A stretch of DNA of 64,000 nucleotides from an uncultured Elusimicrobia bacterium (GTDB lineage: Bacteria; Elusimicrobiota; Elusimicrobia; Elusimicrobiales; UBA9959), in NCBI GenBank assembly GCA_903879915.1, contig CAIRNJ010000101.1, positions 61,053 to 125,052 on the forward strand. The letters run 5' to 3'. Position 1 is the stretch's first letter. Every line of letters starts with the position of its first letter. The notes below the pieces were generated by a model. That model was not told the origin of the DNA. It saw only the letters and a list, made by a program, of their open reading frames with translations, and searched no databases. This document shows positions 1-10,144 of the stretch, one piece after another. The position numbers and the translations under genes are program-made.

Positions 1-549
1 GAACCCGCTTTTAAGCTCCGGCTCCACCACTTTGAAGTCCATCGCGATGTAATCGGGATTGTTCTTCACTTCGTCCACCGGGATCACCGTTATCCCCTGC
101 TTTTCCAGGCTCGTCTTCAGCGCGTCGTACATCGTGTTCACGAACGGCTGCATCGGCGTCAGGTCTATGCCGCCGGTGGTGGTTATCTCCATATTGCCGG
201 CCGTGGTGGTGGTCTGCTGGCGCTTGGCGTCCACCCGCACGTCGAAGCTGAGGATGGCCACTTTTTTCACTTTCTTCAGCGCGTCCACGTCTATCTTCGG
301 CTTCGCGAACATATAGGTGAATATTTTCCAGTATTTCCCTTCGGACCAGCCGCGTATGGTCTCCAGGTGCTGCGTCCAGCTCTTCTGCGCGGCGCTGAAG
401 CCCAGCTGCTTCTGCACGAAAGTTATCTTATCCTGTTCCGCGCCGGCCGCCGGCAACTTCGGCTTCGGACCGAAGAAAGTGTTCATCGTCGCGCAGCCGG
501 TCAGCGATAAACATCCCGCCAATACTAATAACGGCAATTTTATCTTCAT
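1..549 (-). CDS. exported lipoprotein, 5' part only (runs off left edge)
   Basis: 183 codons are visible, starting at the ATG at 549, which has a strong GGAGG ribosome site just upstream. The first 20 residues form a lipoprotein signal peptide with lipobox L-T-G-C (about residues 16-19), so it should be anchored in a membrane. A later stretch, KKVAILSFDVRVDAKRQ, followed by MYDALKTSLEKQGITVIPV, resembles the nucleotide-binding-like fold of CsgG/FlgO-type outer-membrane lipoproteins, but the match is by eye only. The frame stays open upstream of 549 back to about 729, so a longer form starting at ATG 678 cannot be excluded, but that start would lack a lipobox near its N-terminus. Function unknown. 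Confidence 0.8.
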   Translation of the reverse strand, partial: MKIKLPLLVLAGCLSLTGCATMNTFFGPKPKLPAAGAEQDKITFVQKQLGFSAAQKSWTQHLETIRGWSEGKYWKIFTYMFAKPKIDVDALKKVKKVAILSFDVRVDAKRQQTTTTAGNMEITTTGGIDLTPMQPFVNTMYDALKTSLEKQGITVIPVDEVKNNPDYIAMDFKVVEPELKSGF

Positions 550-728
550 TTTTCCTCCCACAAGATTTGCCAACGCAGGATCCCGGCATCCTTTTCCGCA
601 GGCCGTGCCTCCGCCGCAATGTTTTTTGTTGTAAATCGTGGTGCCGGTTTCAGGTTCAGCAAAGACTGCGTACTCCATCCTTGCGGTTTCCTTAACGGTA
701 CGAACCCCAACCTTTTCAACCCGGTCAT

Positions 729-758
729 ATTATACGGAACCAATATTATTATTGTCAA
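729..758 (-). promoter_or_regulatory. consensus sigma70-type promoter of the left-edge lipoprotein gene
   Basis: On the minus strand TTGACA (758-753) and TATAAT (734-729) are separated by 18 bp, both perfect consensus hexamers. Transcription would start near 722, giving a leader of about 170 nt before the ATG at 549. The rest of the 317-bp gap 550-866 holds no convincing gene. It contains a perfect 9-bp hairpin (784-792 with 798-806), which has no T-run on either side and is therefore not called a terminator. Confidence 0.75.
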
Positions 759-866
759 TCCATAAAATCAAAGCTGCCCGCCCCCGGAGCGGGCTGTCCG
801 CTCCGGACGGCCCGGGCGTTATTTTGTAAAATTTATCCCTGGCCGCGCAGGGCCCGGACCATAATA

Positions 867-2834
867 ATGAACACTGAACGCAGCAAGACGCTTTCTGGAA
901 ACGCGCAACCCGCCGGGCTGCTGCCCCGGGCCGGCCTGCTGCTGCAGGTTTTCCTGATAGCGGCCATGGCCTTCGCCGCCTATTGGCCGGCCATGCGCGG
1001 CGCTTTCCTCTGGGACGACGACCTCTACGCCGCCAACCCGGTGCTGGACCAGCCGGGCGCCCTGGCGAAGATCTGGACCCTGGGGGATTTCACCGACAAG
1101 TTCTATTACAAGCAGTACCCGGCGGTCTACACGGCGTTGTGGGCGGGCCGCCGCGCCTGGGGCGGGAACACGGCGGGCTTTCACCTGCTGAACCTGCTGC
1201 TGCATATCACCAACGCCTGCCTGGCCTGGTGCATCCTGCGGCGCCTGCGCGCGCGCTGGGCGTGGCTGGCCGGCGCTATTTTCGCGCTGCACCCGGTGCA
1301 GCTGGAATCGGTGGCCTGGATCACGGAGCTTAAGAACGTGCTGTCGGGCCTGTTCTTCCTGCTGGCCCTGCTGGCCTACCTGCGCTTCGAGGAAGGCTCG
1401 CGGCGGAAATTTTACCTGCTTTCCCTGGCGCTGTTCGCGCTGGCGCTGCTTAGCAAGCCGGTCACGGTAGTCCTGCCGCCGGCGCTGCTGCTGCTGCGCT
1501 GGGCCAGGGGGTTGAAGACCGGCCGAAAAGAGCTGGCGGACCTGGCTCCTTTTTTCCTGCTTGCCCTGGCCGCCGGCCTTTTCACCGCCCGGCTGGAGCT
1601 GGACACGGCCAACCTTGAAATAAGCCTGGCCCCGGCGCAGCGGCTGCTGCTGGCAGCCCGGGCGCTGTGGTTCTACCCGCTGAAATTCCTCCTGCCGGTG
1701 AACCTGTCCTTCAGCTACCCGCGCTGGGCGCTGGACCCGGCCGGCTTCAGGGCCTGGCTTTGGCCGGCGTGGACGGGGCTCGCCGGCGCGCTGCTCTGGC
1801 GTTTCAGGGCCCGGCTGGGCCGCCTTTTCTTCGCCGCGCTGGGATTCTATGTACTGAACATCGCCCTTTTCCTCGGCTTCATAAGCATCTACACCTTCCG
1901 GTATTCTTTCGTGGCCGACCATTACCAGTACCTGGCCAGCCTCGGGCTGGCGGCCCTGGCGGCCGGGGGCCTCGCCGCGGTTTGCCGGCCGCGCGGCCTT
2001 GCGCTGGGCGCCGGCGCGGCCGTGCTGTGCCTGCTGGGCGGCGCCACCTGGCGGCACAGCGCCGTCTATAGAACCCCCGCGGCTTTGTGGGAGGACGTAT
2101 TAAAAAAAGATCCCGGCTCGCGCCTGGCGCTGATCAACCTCGGCGCGGGGCTTACCGGAGAGCCCGCCGTGGCCTACTGGGAGCGCGCGACGGCGGCCCA
2201 CCCGGAGTACTACGAGGCGCAGTCCAACCTGGCCGCGGCGCTGATGAACCTGGGCAGGAAAAAAGAGGCCGAAGCGCGCTTCGGGAAAGCGCTGGAGCTG
2301 AACCCTAAATTCACCAAGGCGCATGAGAACCTGGCCAGGCTTTACGCCTCGCAAGGGGATCACGCGCGGGCCGCCGCGCATTACGGCGCGCTGCTCGCGC
2401 TGGACCCCGGCTACGGCAGGGCGCGCAACGATTACGGGCTGCTGCTGCTGGCGGCCGGCAAACCGCCGGAGGCGGAAGTCCAGTTCCGCAAAGCCGCGGA
2501 ATATAATCCTTCCGAGGCCGGCCCGCTCAGCAACCTGGGCATGGCGCTGTACGCGCAGGGAAAAATGAAGGAAGCCGCGCAGGCGCTGCGCGGGGCGCTG
2601 AAGTTGAACCCGGCGATGGCGCAGACCTACAACAATCTGGGCATGGCGCTGTACGCTTTGGGCAGAACGCGGGAAGGGGACAGGGCTTTCCAGGACGCGG
2701 TGAAGCTCGAGCCGCGCAACGCGCTGTTCTATTTCAACTGGGGTTCGGTGGAGGCGCTGGCGGGCAGGCCTGAGGCCGCGGAGAAGCACCTGCTGCGGTC
2801 ACGGGAGCTGAAAGCCGGCCCGCCTGGGCGGTAA
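867..2834 (+). CDS. GT-C-like multi-pass membrane protein with C-terminal TPR repeats (TMTC-like)
   Basis: 655 aa. Residues 1-410 form a polytopic membrane domain. An acidic WDDD motif follows the first membrane segment (about residue 50), and a HPVQLESVAWITELKN stretch lies near 150; both are typical of GT-C-fold, PMT/TMTC-type proteins that use a lipid-linked sugar donor. Residues from about 415 to the end are six or seven TPR units (repeats of the type NLGMALYAQGKMKEAAQAL), which probably bind acceptor proteins. The start at 867 has no clear Shine-Dalgarno site. It converges on the next gene with only 6 bp between stop codons. A paralogue of the same layout lies at 16342-17814. The glycosyltransferase role is inferred from architecture only. 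Confidence 0.75.
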   Translation: MNTERSKTLSGNAQPAGLLPRAGLLLQVFLIAAMAFAAYWPAMRGAFLWDDDLYAANPVLDQPGALAKIWTLGDFTDKFYYKQYPAVYTALWAGRRAWGGNTAGFHLLNLLLHITNACLAWCILRRLRARWAWLAGAIFALHPVQLESVAWITELKNVLSGLFFLLALLAYLRFEEGSRRKFYLLSLALFALALLSKPVTVVLPPALLLLRWARGLKTGRKELADLAPFFLLALAAGLFTARLELDTANLEISLAPAQRLLLAARALWFYPLKFLLPVNLSFSYPRWALDPAGFRAWLWPAWTGLAGALLWRFRARLGRLFFAALGFYVLNIALFLGFISIYTFRYSFVADHYQYLASLGLAALAAGGLAAVCRPRGLALGAGAAVLCLLGGATWRHSAVYRTPAALWEDVLKKDPGSRLALINLGAGLTGEPAVAYWERATAAHPEYYEAQSNLAAALMNLGRKKEAEARFGKALELNPKFTKAHENLARLYASQGDHARAAAHYGALLALDPGYGRARNDYGLLLLAAGKPPEAEVQFRKAAEYNPSEAGPLSNLGMALYAQGKMKEAAQALRGALKLNPAMAQTYNNLGMALYALGRTREGDRAFQDAVKLEPRNALFYFNWGSVEALAGRPEAAEKHLLRSRELKAGPPGR

Positions 2835-2840
2835 TTAATT

Positions 2841-5396
2841 TTACCGGGCCGGTACTTCCACGCCCGGGATCGCGCCGGGACCGGCAAAAATAATGCTCCG
2901 CCCGTCGGGAGAGAAAGCCGCGCCGCGTATATCCTCTGAGGTTCGTTTAAACTCCCGCTCCGGCAAACAGCCCGGGATGGCCCAGGTCCGCAGTTCCCCG
3001 TTGGCGCCGCCCGAGACCAGACGGCCGGAGCCGGGCGCGAACGCCAGCGCGAACACCGCCCCGCGGTGGCCTTTCAATTCGCACAGCGGCGCGCCGTCCA
3101 GCCGCCGCACTTCTATTTTTTTCTCGTAGCCCGCATAAGCCAGGTACTTCCCGTCCGGTGAGACCGCCGCCGCGTTAAGGGGATAGTCGGGGTCCGCGGC
3201 GGCGCCGCCCAGAAGCTTCCCCTGCGGCAGTAGCCGCAGCGCCAGGCGGCTGTCCGCCCCGGCGGAGACCAGCAGGCGCCCGTCGGGCGTGAACGCCAGC
3301 GCGTTCACGGCGCCCGCGTGCGCCGGCTGCGCCCAGAGCGGCTTGCCGTCCGCCGCGTTCCACAGCCTGACGGTGCCGTCCGCGCCGCCGGAGGCCAGCC
3401 GCGCGCCGTCGGGCGAGAACGCCAGCGAGCGCACGCTCCATTTCTTGCCTTTCAAGGTCCTGTAAAGCGTCCAGTCGCCGGTCCGCCAGAGCCTGACGGT
3501 CCTGTCCATCCCGCCCGCCGCCAGGTATTTGCCGTCGGGTGAAACGGCGGCCGCGTAAACGTCCAGGCCGGCGTCCAGCTCCTTGAGCGGGGCCAGCCCC
3601 GGCAGTGCGCGCACGCTCACGCCGCCCGTACCCGCAACGGCGGCCCAGCGGCCGTCCGGTGAAACGGCCACGGCGTTCAGCCGGCCGGTGTCTGCAGGCG
3701 GCGCGGCGGCACCGTGTTCGCCGTCCAGCGCGGCGGCCAGGCAGTCGGCGTCCTTTTCCCTGTCGGCCAGGTGCAGCGTTTCGGCCAGCTGATAACCCGC
3801 CCGCCGGTCTCCGGTCAGGTCGTAAACGAATATTGAATACCCCGCCCTGAAGACGGGCTTCAGGCCGGCCGCCCAGCCGAAAAGCCGCTTATCCTTGAAA
3901 TACACCCCCTGCAGGCTGGTAGCCGACAGCGCCAGCAGCCGCTTTTTGGCGAAGCAGGGATCGGAGCCGCGCGGCTCGGGCCGGCGGGCGGTATTGAAGC
4001 CCGCCGGAACGTATTTTATTCCGTAATACTCGGGCCGGGCCGAGCCGAAATAGCCCAGGTATACCGGCGGCGCGCCCTCTTTTTCAAGATAAGCGCCCAG
4101 GGTTTTCAGGTCCTGTCCCCAGTCCAGGTTGGAATCCACCAGGTGCCGGTAGCCGTCGGCGGGCCCGCCTGCCGCCTCGTTGAAATAGGCCAGGTAATAA
4201 GGGTGCACCCTCAGCACCGAGACCGCCGCCCACAGCAGCAGCAGTACGGCGGGATATTTCCAGCGCCTGCTTCCCAGCATGGACCTCGCGCCTATGCCGG
4301 CCGCCATCACCGCGAACGGGATGACCGGCAGGATATGCCTTATGCCTATCTGCACGCTGGCCTGCAGGGCGCAAAGCGAGTACAGCAGCGCGGGCGCGTA
4401 AAGCCAGAGATGCTCCCCGCGCTCTTTGCGCAGGGAATACACCGCGCCGGCACAGAGGAAGAAAAGAATGGCCAGCGGGGTTTTTACCAGGAAAGCGAAC
4501 GGGAAGTACCACCAGATCCCGTTCGGGTAGTAATACCCGTTTATGAACGACGCGTTCGCGCCGGAGATCAGTTTCACGGTGGCGGCCAGCCCGCGGAAAT
4601 AAAGATGGATCTGCGCCGGCCCGTAAATAAGCAGCAGCGCCGCGGCCGCCGCCGCGGCGTACAGCAGCAGCGGCAGCGCGAGCTTTTTGGCAGCGCCGCG
4701 GCCCCGCGGCAGGAAATCGGCCGCCCACAACGCCGTTATGAAGACCGGCACCACGGCCATGCTGAACTTGGAGGCCATGGCCAGGGCGCTGCACAGCGCC
4801 GCCGCGCCGAGGAAGAGCCAGGTCTTTGCCCCCCCGGCCGCCGCCCTGCGGCTCCGGGAGAACAGCAGCGCGAAAAGGAAGGCCGCCAGCCCGAAAACCT
4901 CAGCCCCGGGGTCGGTAGTTACCAGCGCGTTGTTGGAGAGCAGGGCCGGCGTGAAAGCGAGCAGTATTACCGCCAGGTACCCGGCGGCCGCGTCTTCCAG
5001 CGTTTTAGTAAAAATAAAAACGCAGCAGGCCAGCAGCGCGGTCCAGACGAAAGCCGAGAAGAACCTGGCGGTGTTCACTATCTCGGCGGCCGGCAGTTTG
5101 TTCTGATAGATAAAAGCGCCGGCCCAGGAGTTCTGGTCCCTGACGGAATCCACCTGCTGCCTGTTCAGCACCTTGAGGTCGAGGAAGGCCAGCGGGATAG
5201 CGGAGACCATCTCCGAAACGGGCGGGTGGTCCAGGATGTTGGTAAGGAAAGCCCCGGTCTTCCAGTAATAGCAGCCCCGCGCTATATGCACCGGCTCGTC
5301 GTAGGTGGGCGCCGCCGCCCCGATGAACGAGCAGCTCAGGTACAGGCTGAGCAAGACGGAGAGCAGCGCCGCGCAGGCAAGGATCCTGTTCTTCAT
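2841..5396 (-). CDS. GT-C-type glycosyltransferase membrane protein fused to a WD40 propeller
   Basis: 851 aa. Residues 1-540 look like a PMT/ArnT-type glycosyltransferase: an N-terminal membrane anchor, then YDEPVHIARG with an acidic DE pair in the first external loop, a DHPP motif near residue 60, and about ten hydrophobic segments. From about residue 575 there are roughly seven WD40 units with the signature AVSPDGRYLAAGG...VRLW, enough to close one beta-propeller. The propeller should face the same side as the catalytic loop if the segment count is right. The fusion is unusual. It lies 32 bp downstream of the hydroxyacyl-CoA dehydrogenase on the same strand and has no obvious ribosome site. 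Sugar donor and acceptor are unknown. Confidence 0.75.
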   Translation of the reverse strand: MKNRILACAALLSVLLSLYLSCSFIGAAAPTYDEPVHIARGCYYWKTGAFLTNILDHPPVSEMVSAIPLAFLDLKVLNRQQVDSVRDQNSWAGAFIYQNKLPAAEIVNTARFFSAFVWTALLACCVFIFTKTLEDAAAGYLAVILLAFTPALLSNNALVTTDPGAEVFGLAAFLFALLFSRSRRAAAGGAKTWLFLGAAALCSALAMASKFSMAVVPVFITALWAADFLPRGRGAAKKLALPLLLYAAAAAAALLLIYGPAQIHLYFRGLAATVKLISGANASFINGYYYPNGIWWYFPFAFLVKTPLAILFFLCAGAVYSLRKERGEHLWLYAPALLYSLCALQASVQIGIRHILPVIPFAVMAAGIGARSMLGSRRWKYPAVLLLLWAAVSVLRVHPYYLAYFNEAAGGPADGYRHLVDSNLDWGQDLKTLGAYLEKEGAPPVYLGYFGSARPEYYGIKYVPAGFNTARRPEPRGSDPCFAKKRLLALSATSLQGVYFKDKRLFGWAAGLKPVFRAGYSIFVYDLTGDRRAGYQLAETLHLADREKDADCLAAALDGEHGAAAPPADTGRLNAVAVSPDGRWAAVAGTGGVSVRALPGLAPLKELDAGLDVYAAAVSPDGKYLAAGGMDRTVRLWRTGDWTLYRTLKGKKWSVRSLAFSPDGARLASGGADGTVRLWNAADGKPLWAQPAHAGAVNALAFTPDGRLLVSAGADSRLALRLLPQGKLLGGAAADPDYPLNAAAVSPDGKYLAYAGYEKKIEVRRLDGAPLCELKGHRGAVFALAFAPGSGRLVSGGANGELRTWAIPGCLPEREFKRTSEDIRGAAFSPDGRSIIFAGPGAIPGVEVPAR

Positions 5397-5428
5397 GTTT
5401 AATCGCGGCCGCGCGGCCGGGCCGCCGC

Positions 5429-6538
5429 TCAGAACGTGTCCAGCTTGTCGAATTCGGACACGACCTTTTTTTCCAGCAGGCGGGCCATGTCGCGGCTGTA
5501 GGCGAAAGGGCCCTTGGGCCAGTTCAAAGCCAGCTTCACCGCGGTCTCGATGTCGTACTCGGAAGCCATGATCTCGGCCGCCAGCAGCTTGGCCTCCTCT
5601 ACCACCGGCCGCATCAGCTCGGCGAAAAGCTCCTCTTTCGAGGTCTTCTTAAGCCCCAGGTATTTCACCAGGTTGGGCAGGATGGGATTCTCGCCCACTA
5701 TGCGCCCTTCCTCGTAAATATAGAAACCGATGGTGGACTTGCGCCCCAGCTGGCCATACTGCACCAGCCGGGCCTCGGTGGCGGAAGGGGTAAGCCGCTC
5801 CGGCGCTCCCAGCGCCGCGAAGATCGCCTCGCTGGCGAGGCAGTCGGAGTCCAGCCCGGCGAAGTCCGCCGTCTCGAAAGGCCCGGCCGCGGCGCCCGAA
5901 ACTTCCCGGAAAGCCTCGTCTATCTCGTGCGGATGCCCCTTGCCGGAGTCCAGCAGCCGCAGGGCGGAAAGGATATAAGGCCGGGTGAGGCGCTCCACTA
6001 TCTGGCCGGGATTGTCCTTAATTATTACTGGAGTTTTGCCGATCCTGCGGACAAGGGCCGTCGCCGCCTCGAGGTACGCGTCGCCGGTCCGGTGCGTGCG
6101 CGCTATCTCCACCAGCGGGTTGGACCGCACCGGTTTTACGAAGTGAAGGCCCACGGTGCGTTCCGGCGGCAGGCCGCAGTTGGCTATGACGTCCCGGATG
6201 GGATGCACCGAGCAGCGCACGGCAATTACGCAGTGGGGGTCCAGGCTGGCGAGCAGCTTCGGGAAATAGCTCTTCTGCTCCTCCGCCGCCTTCGCCCCGG
6301 CCTCTATCACGATATCGGCGCCCTTGAACTTGGGCAGGTCCTGTATGCCCTCGATGTTCGCCAGCAGCCCGGCCTTGCCTTCCTTGCCCAGCGCCCAGCT
6401 TATCCTGGCCAGCGCCACGTTCAGGCTGTCCTTGAAACCGTCGTACAGACGCACCTGCAGCCCGTGCTTCAGGAAAACCTCGGCCAGGCCGCAGCCGGTA
6501 GTGTTGGCGCCCATTATCCCGACAGCGTTTATTTCCAT
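5429..6538 (-). CDS. 3-hydroxyacyl-CoA dehydrogenase family protein
   Basis: 369 aa. The protein has the family's two-domain build: an N-terminal Rossmann NAD-binding domain and a helical C-terminal domain that appears twice (about 185-285 and 310-369). The catalytic His region is recognisable as GLHFVKPVRSNPLVEI, with His and the partner Glu kept. The dinucleotide loop is GANTTG (residues 10-15), where the second Gly of GxGxxG is Asn; that is odd and may change cofactor preference. The enzyme would oxidise 3-hydroxyacyl-CoA to 3-ketoacyl-CoA in beta-oxidation or work in reverse in butyrate-type synthesis. Its start codon abuts the stop of the upstream membrane-protein gene, so the two are co-transcribed. 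Thiolases for the next step lie at 38014 and 46253. Confidence 0.85.
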   Translation of the reverse strand: MEINAVGIMGANTTGCGLAEVFLKHGLQVRLYDGFKDSLNVALARISWALGKEGKAGLLANIEGIQDLPKFKGADIVIEAGAKAAEEQKSYFPKLLASLDPHCVIAVRCSVHPIRDVIANCGLPPERTVGLHFVKPVRSNPLVEIARTHRTGDAYLEAATALVRRIGKTPVIIKDNPGQIVERLTRPYILSALRLLDSGKGHPHEIDEAFREVSGAAAGPFETADFAGLDSDCLASEAIFAALGAPERLTPSATEARLVQYGQLGRKSTIGFYIYEEGRIVGENPILPNLVKYLGLKKTSKEELFAELMRPVVEEAKLLAAEIMASEYDIETAVKLALNWPKGPFAYSRDMARLLEKKVVSEFDKLDTF

Positions 6539-7165
6539 TTAATAAACCCCCAGCTTCACTTCTTCCAGGCGCACGATGCCGTCCTTGCTGAGCACTATGC
6601 GTATGCGCTCGTAGTTCACCGTAGGCTGCGCCTTGCGGTCGCAGTACGTATACTTGATCACCAGGTTCAGGTGGTACACCCGCGAGCAGGAGGCCGTTCT
6701 TATCTCCCCGCTGCCGGGGTCCACGTACGGATAATCCACGGAGGCGTCGTCGGCCTGCGCCGTCATCTCCCGGATGTTGAAGCGCATGATATCGTTGAGG
6801 CCGCGGCGGCGCTCGTGGTGCTTCAGGATCCTTTCCGGGTAAAGGATGATCTCCTTCTTGTACTTGAAAACGCGCTCGGGCTTCCCTTCCTCGTCCACCG
6901 AGGTGATGTTGTCGATGCGGCGCAGCCGGGAGATGTCGGGCGGAAGGGCTTTGTCGCTGATGAACGTGAACGCTTCCTTGAGCAGGCCTATGCGGCCGCC
7001 GTGGCCGGTATCCATTATGTCTATCTTCCGGTCCGAGATCCAGCGCGTCATGTTCTTCGAGAACAGCATCTTGAGCCAGTCCTTGATGCGGTCCTTGAAG
7101 ATGTAGCTGACCACCAGAGCTCCCACGAAGGGCATGCTGTTCATGGCGTAGCGGCTCTGGACAAG
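6539..7165 (-). pseudogene. C-terminal part of a frameshifted membrane protein
   Basis: This frame carries QSRYAMNSMPFVGALVVSY, IFKDRIKDWLK and a soluble tail ending at 6539. It directly continues the protein encoded at 7141-8094 if one base is restored near 7160-7167. The frame is open further upstream to about 7573, but that stretch is Arg/Gly/Ala-rich nonsense and is the shadow of the 5' part. No ribosome site or good start sits at the junction, so separate translation is unlikely. The second hydrophobic segment lies right at the start of this piece, so the break falls between two membrane helices. Confidence 0.7.
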
Positions 7166-8094
7166 AGCGTGACCAGCACCGCGAACAGCATGGCCGCGCC
7201 CGCCGACAGGCCGAAGACCACCTGCGTGAGCGTTTCCCATTCGGAGAATTCGGCCTTGAGGTACAGCACGCCGGAAATGAATTTTTTCAGCACGCCGCGC
7301 CGGTAGATAAGCACCTCGTTGGTGGAACCGGGCGCCAGCACGGAGGGGTACTTCATGGCCTGCCGGTAGCGGTTCTGCGCGGTCACTATCTGCGCCGCCT
7401 CTTTTTCCACGCCTTCGAAACGGCCGCGCGCGCCCGGGCTGGAGCGCAGCGCCTCCAGCAGCAGCGTCAGGTACTCCTCCAGCAGCAGGCTCACGTACTC
7501 GTCGAAGAACGCGGCCGTCTCCCTGATCTTGAGCGGCACGGCGGGGTCGGCGATCTCCCCCCTGAGCGAGCACAGCGCGGTCTGCAGGTTGCCGAGGTCG
7601 GCGAAGAAATTCTCGAGGCCCTCGCCCATGAACAGCTGCCTCTGGCCCGCCGGCGCCGCGTCCGAATAGGTATCGAGCCCCTCCACGAAGATCTTCACGT
7701 AGTCGCGTATCTCGCCGCGTATGATGCAGCCCAGCAGGCGCAGCTCGTCGCAGACGGCGTCGGTGAGGGCAGGGCTCTTATCGCCGGAGAGCACTTTGGA
7801 AAGGTCCTGCCGCACGCGGTTGAGCGGGGAAGCCTGCAGCCCGGGGTCGCACAGCTTGCCCAGGCTTATTTTCGGGGTGCTGAAGCGGATGTAGCGCTGG
7901 CTGGAGTTGTAGAAATTATCCTTGGTGTAGTTGTGCGGGCCCACGTTCAGCGCGCGCGGCACGAAGAAGTAGGTCTCCACCTCGTAAGCGCTGCGGGCCG
8001 ACTCGTCCAGGTCGATGTCGAGCTTGATCTCGAAGCGGTGCCTGTCGTGCAGCTTTATGCGTGAGTCCAGAATGTCGTTCTTGTCTTCGATCAT
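7141..8094 (-). CDS. N-terminal part of a frameshifted two-helix membrane protein of unknown function
   Basis: 317 aa from the ATG at 8094 (a GTG at 8103 is in frame). The piece begins with a soluble domain (EIKLDIDLDES...YFFVPRALNV) and has a long helical middle with no recognised motif. Near its end is a hydrophobic helix, GLSAGAAMLFAVLVTLL, after which the frame runs into TGA at 7141. The -1 frame from the same place gives VQSRYAMNSMPFVGALVV and a normal protein tail to 6539. Restoring one base yields a protein of about 518 aa with two adjacent membrane segments and cytosolic ends. There is no slippery heptamer at the junction. The gene sits 29 bp after xerD in the recA transcript. Function unknown. 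Confidence 0.65.
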   Translation of the reverse strand: MIEDKNDILDSRIKLHDRHRFEIKLDIDLDESARSAYEVETYFFVPRALNVGPHNYTKDNFYNSSQRYIRFSTPKISLGKLCDPGLQASPLNRVRQDLSKVLSGDKSPALTDAVCDELRLLGCIIRGEIRDYVKIFVEGLDTYSDAAPAGQRQLFMGEGLENFFADLGNLQTALCSLRGEIADPAVPLKIRETAAFFDEYVSLLLEEYLTLLLEALRSSPGARGRFEGVEKEAAQIVTAQNRYRQAMKYPSVLAPGSTNEVLIYRRGVLKKFISGVLYLKAEFSEWETLTQVVFGLSAGAAMLFAVLVTLLSRAATP

Positions 8095-8123
8095 AAAAAG
8101 CACCAGCTCTTTTTTTTACGCGC

Positions 8124-9011
8124 TCACTTGTCCGGGTGGAACTTGTCGTGAGCCCTTTTAACGTCGCCCTTGTCCACGTGCGCGTAGATCTGCGTGGTGT
8201 TAAGGCTCACGTGCCCCAGCATCTCCTGCACGGAGCGCAGGTCGGCCCCGCCCTGCACCAAATGGCTGGCGAAAGTATGGCGGAACAGATGCGGGTGCGG
8301 CTTTATCTCCACCCCCGCGGCACGGCCCAGCGCCACGATATCCTTCCACATCATCACGCGGCTGAGCTTGCCCCCGTCCCGGTTCAGGAAAAGCTCCTCC
8401 GACACGGCGCGCCCGCCGAACTTGAATTCCCGGGCCGTAAGATACTCCCTGAGCCTGGCCAGCGCCCCCGGGTTCACCGGCACCAGGCGCTCTTTGGCGC
8501 CCTTGCCGAAAACCCGCAGCCACCCCTGCTGGAAATTCACCGATTCCAGCCGCAGGCCGAGCAGCTCCGACACCCGCATGCCCGACGCGTACAGCAGCTC
8601 CACCGCCGCCGCCGCGCGCGCGCCGGCGAAACTGGCGCCGGCCGGGTAGGCCAGCAGCAGGTCTATCTCGCGGCGCTTCAGGAACCGCGGTATCTTGCGC
8701 GGCAGCCGGGGCGCCCGGAAATTGGCCGTGGGGTCCTTAAGGGTCTTCCCCTCCAGCCGCAGGTACCGGTAGAACGCCCGGATGGCCTCCGTCTTCCTGA
8801 AAATGGAGGCGGGCCCGAGCCCGCGCTCTTTTTTCAGCGACCACAGGTATTCCTCTATGAACTGCGCCGCGGCCGCGGCCGGGTCCGTGCGGCGTTTTTC
8901 GCAATAAGCGAGAAAAGCCTCCAAGTCCCCGGCGTAAGCCAGGCAGGTGTTGCGGGCGAGCCCGCGCTCCAGCGCCAGGTGGCGCTGGAAATCGGCCGCT
9001 AGGGGGCGCAT
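8124..9011 (-). CDS. xerD: XerC/XerD-type tyrosine recombinase
   Basis: 295 aa, the normal Xer length. The N-terminal SAM-like DNA-binding domain (ADFQRHLALERGLARNT, about 6-22) is followed by the catalytic domain with the full active-site set: Arg146 (ASGMRVSEL), Lys170 (FGKGAKER), His241 and Arg244 (HLFRHTFASH), His267 (LGHVSL) and Tyr276 (TTQIYAHV). It would resolve chromosome dimers at dif during cell division together with a second Xer protein, or act alone as XerH/XerA-type enzymes do. Its ATG lies 2 bp after the recA stop, so it is translated from the recA message and would share recA's damage control. XerC versus XerD cannot be settled from this sequence alone. Confidence 0.93.
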   Translation of the reverse strand: MRPLAADFQRHLALERGLARNTCLAYAGDLEAFLAYCEKRRTDPAAAAAQFIEEYLWSLKKERGLGPASIFRKTEAIRAFYRYLRLEGKTLKDPTANFRAPRLPRKIPRFLKRREIDLLLAYPAGASFAGARAAAAVELLYASGMRVSELLGLRLESVNFQQGWLRVFGKGAKERLVPVNPGALARLREYLTAREFKFGGRAVSEELFLNRDGGKLSRVMMWKDIVALGRAAGVEIKPHPHLFRHTFASHLVQGGADLRSVQEMLGHVSLNTTQIYAHVDKGDVKRAHDKFHPDK

Positions 9012-9013
9012 CG

Positions 9014-10108
<1,095 letters not shown>

Positions 10109-10144
10109 ATATAAAAACCTCCGTTCCAAATTTTCTTCCTTAAT

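Noticed and set aside
784..806. Perfect 9-bp hairpin between the first two genes as a terminator
   Set aside because: No T-run follows on either strand, and it lies upstream of genes on both sides.
7155..7170. Programmed -1 frameshift in the membrane-protein gene
   Set aside because: No X-XXY-YYZ slippery heptamer or clear downstream pseudoknot; mutation or assembly error is simpler.
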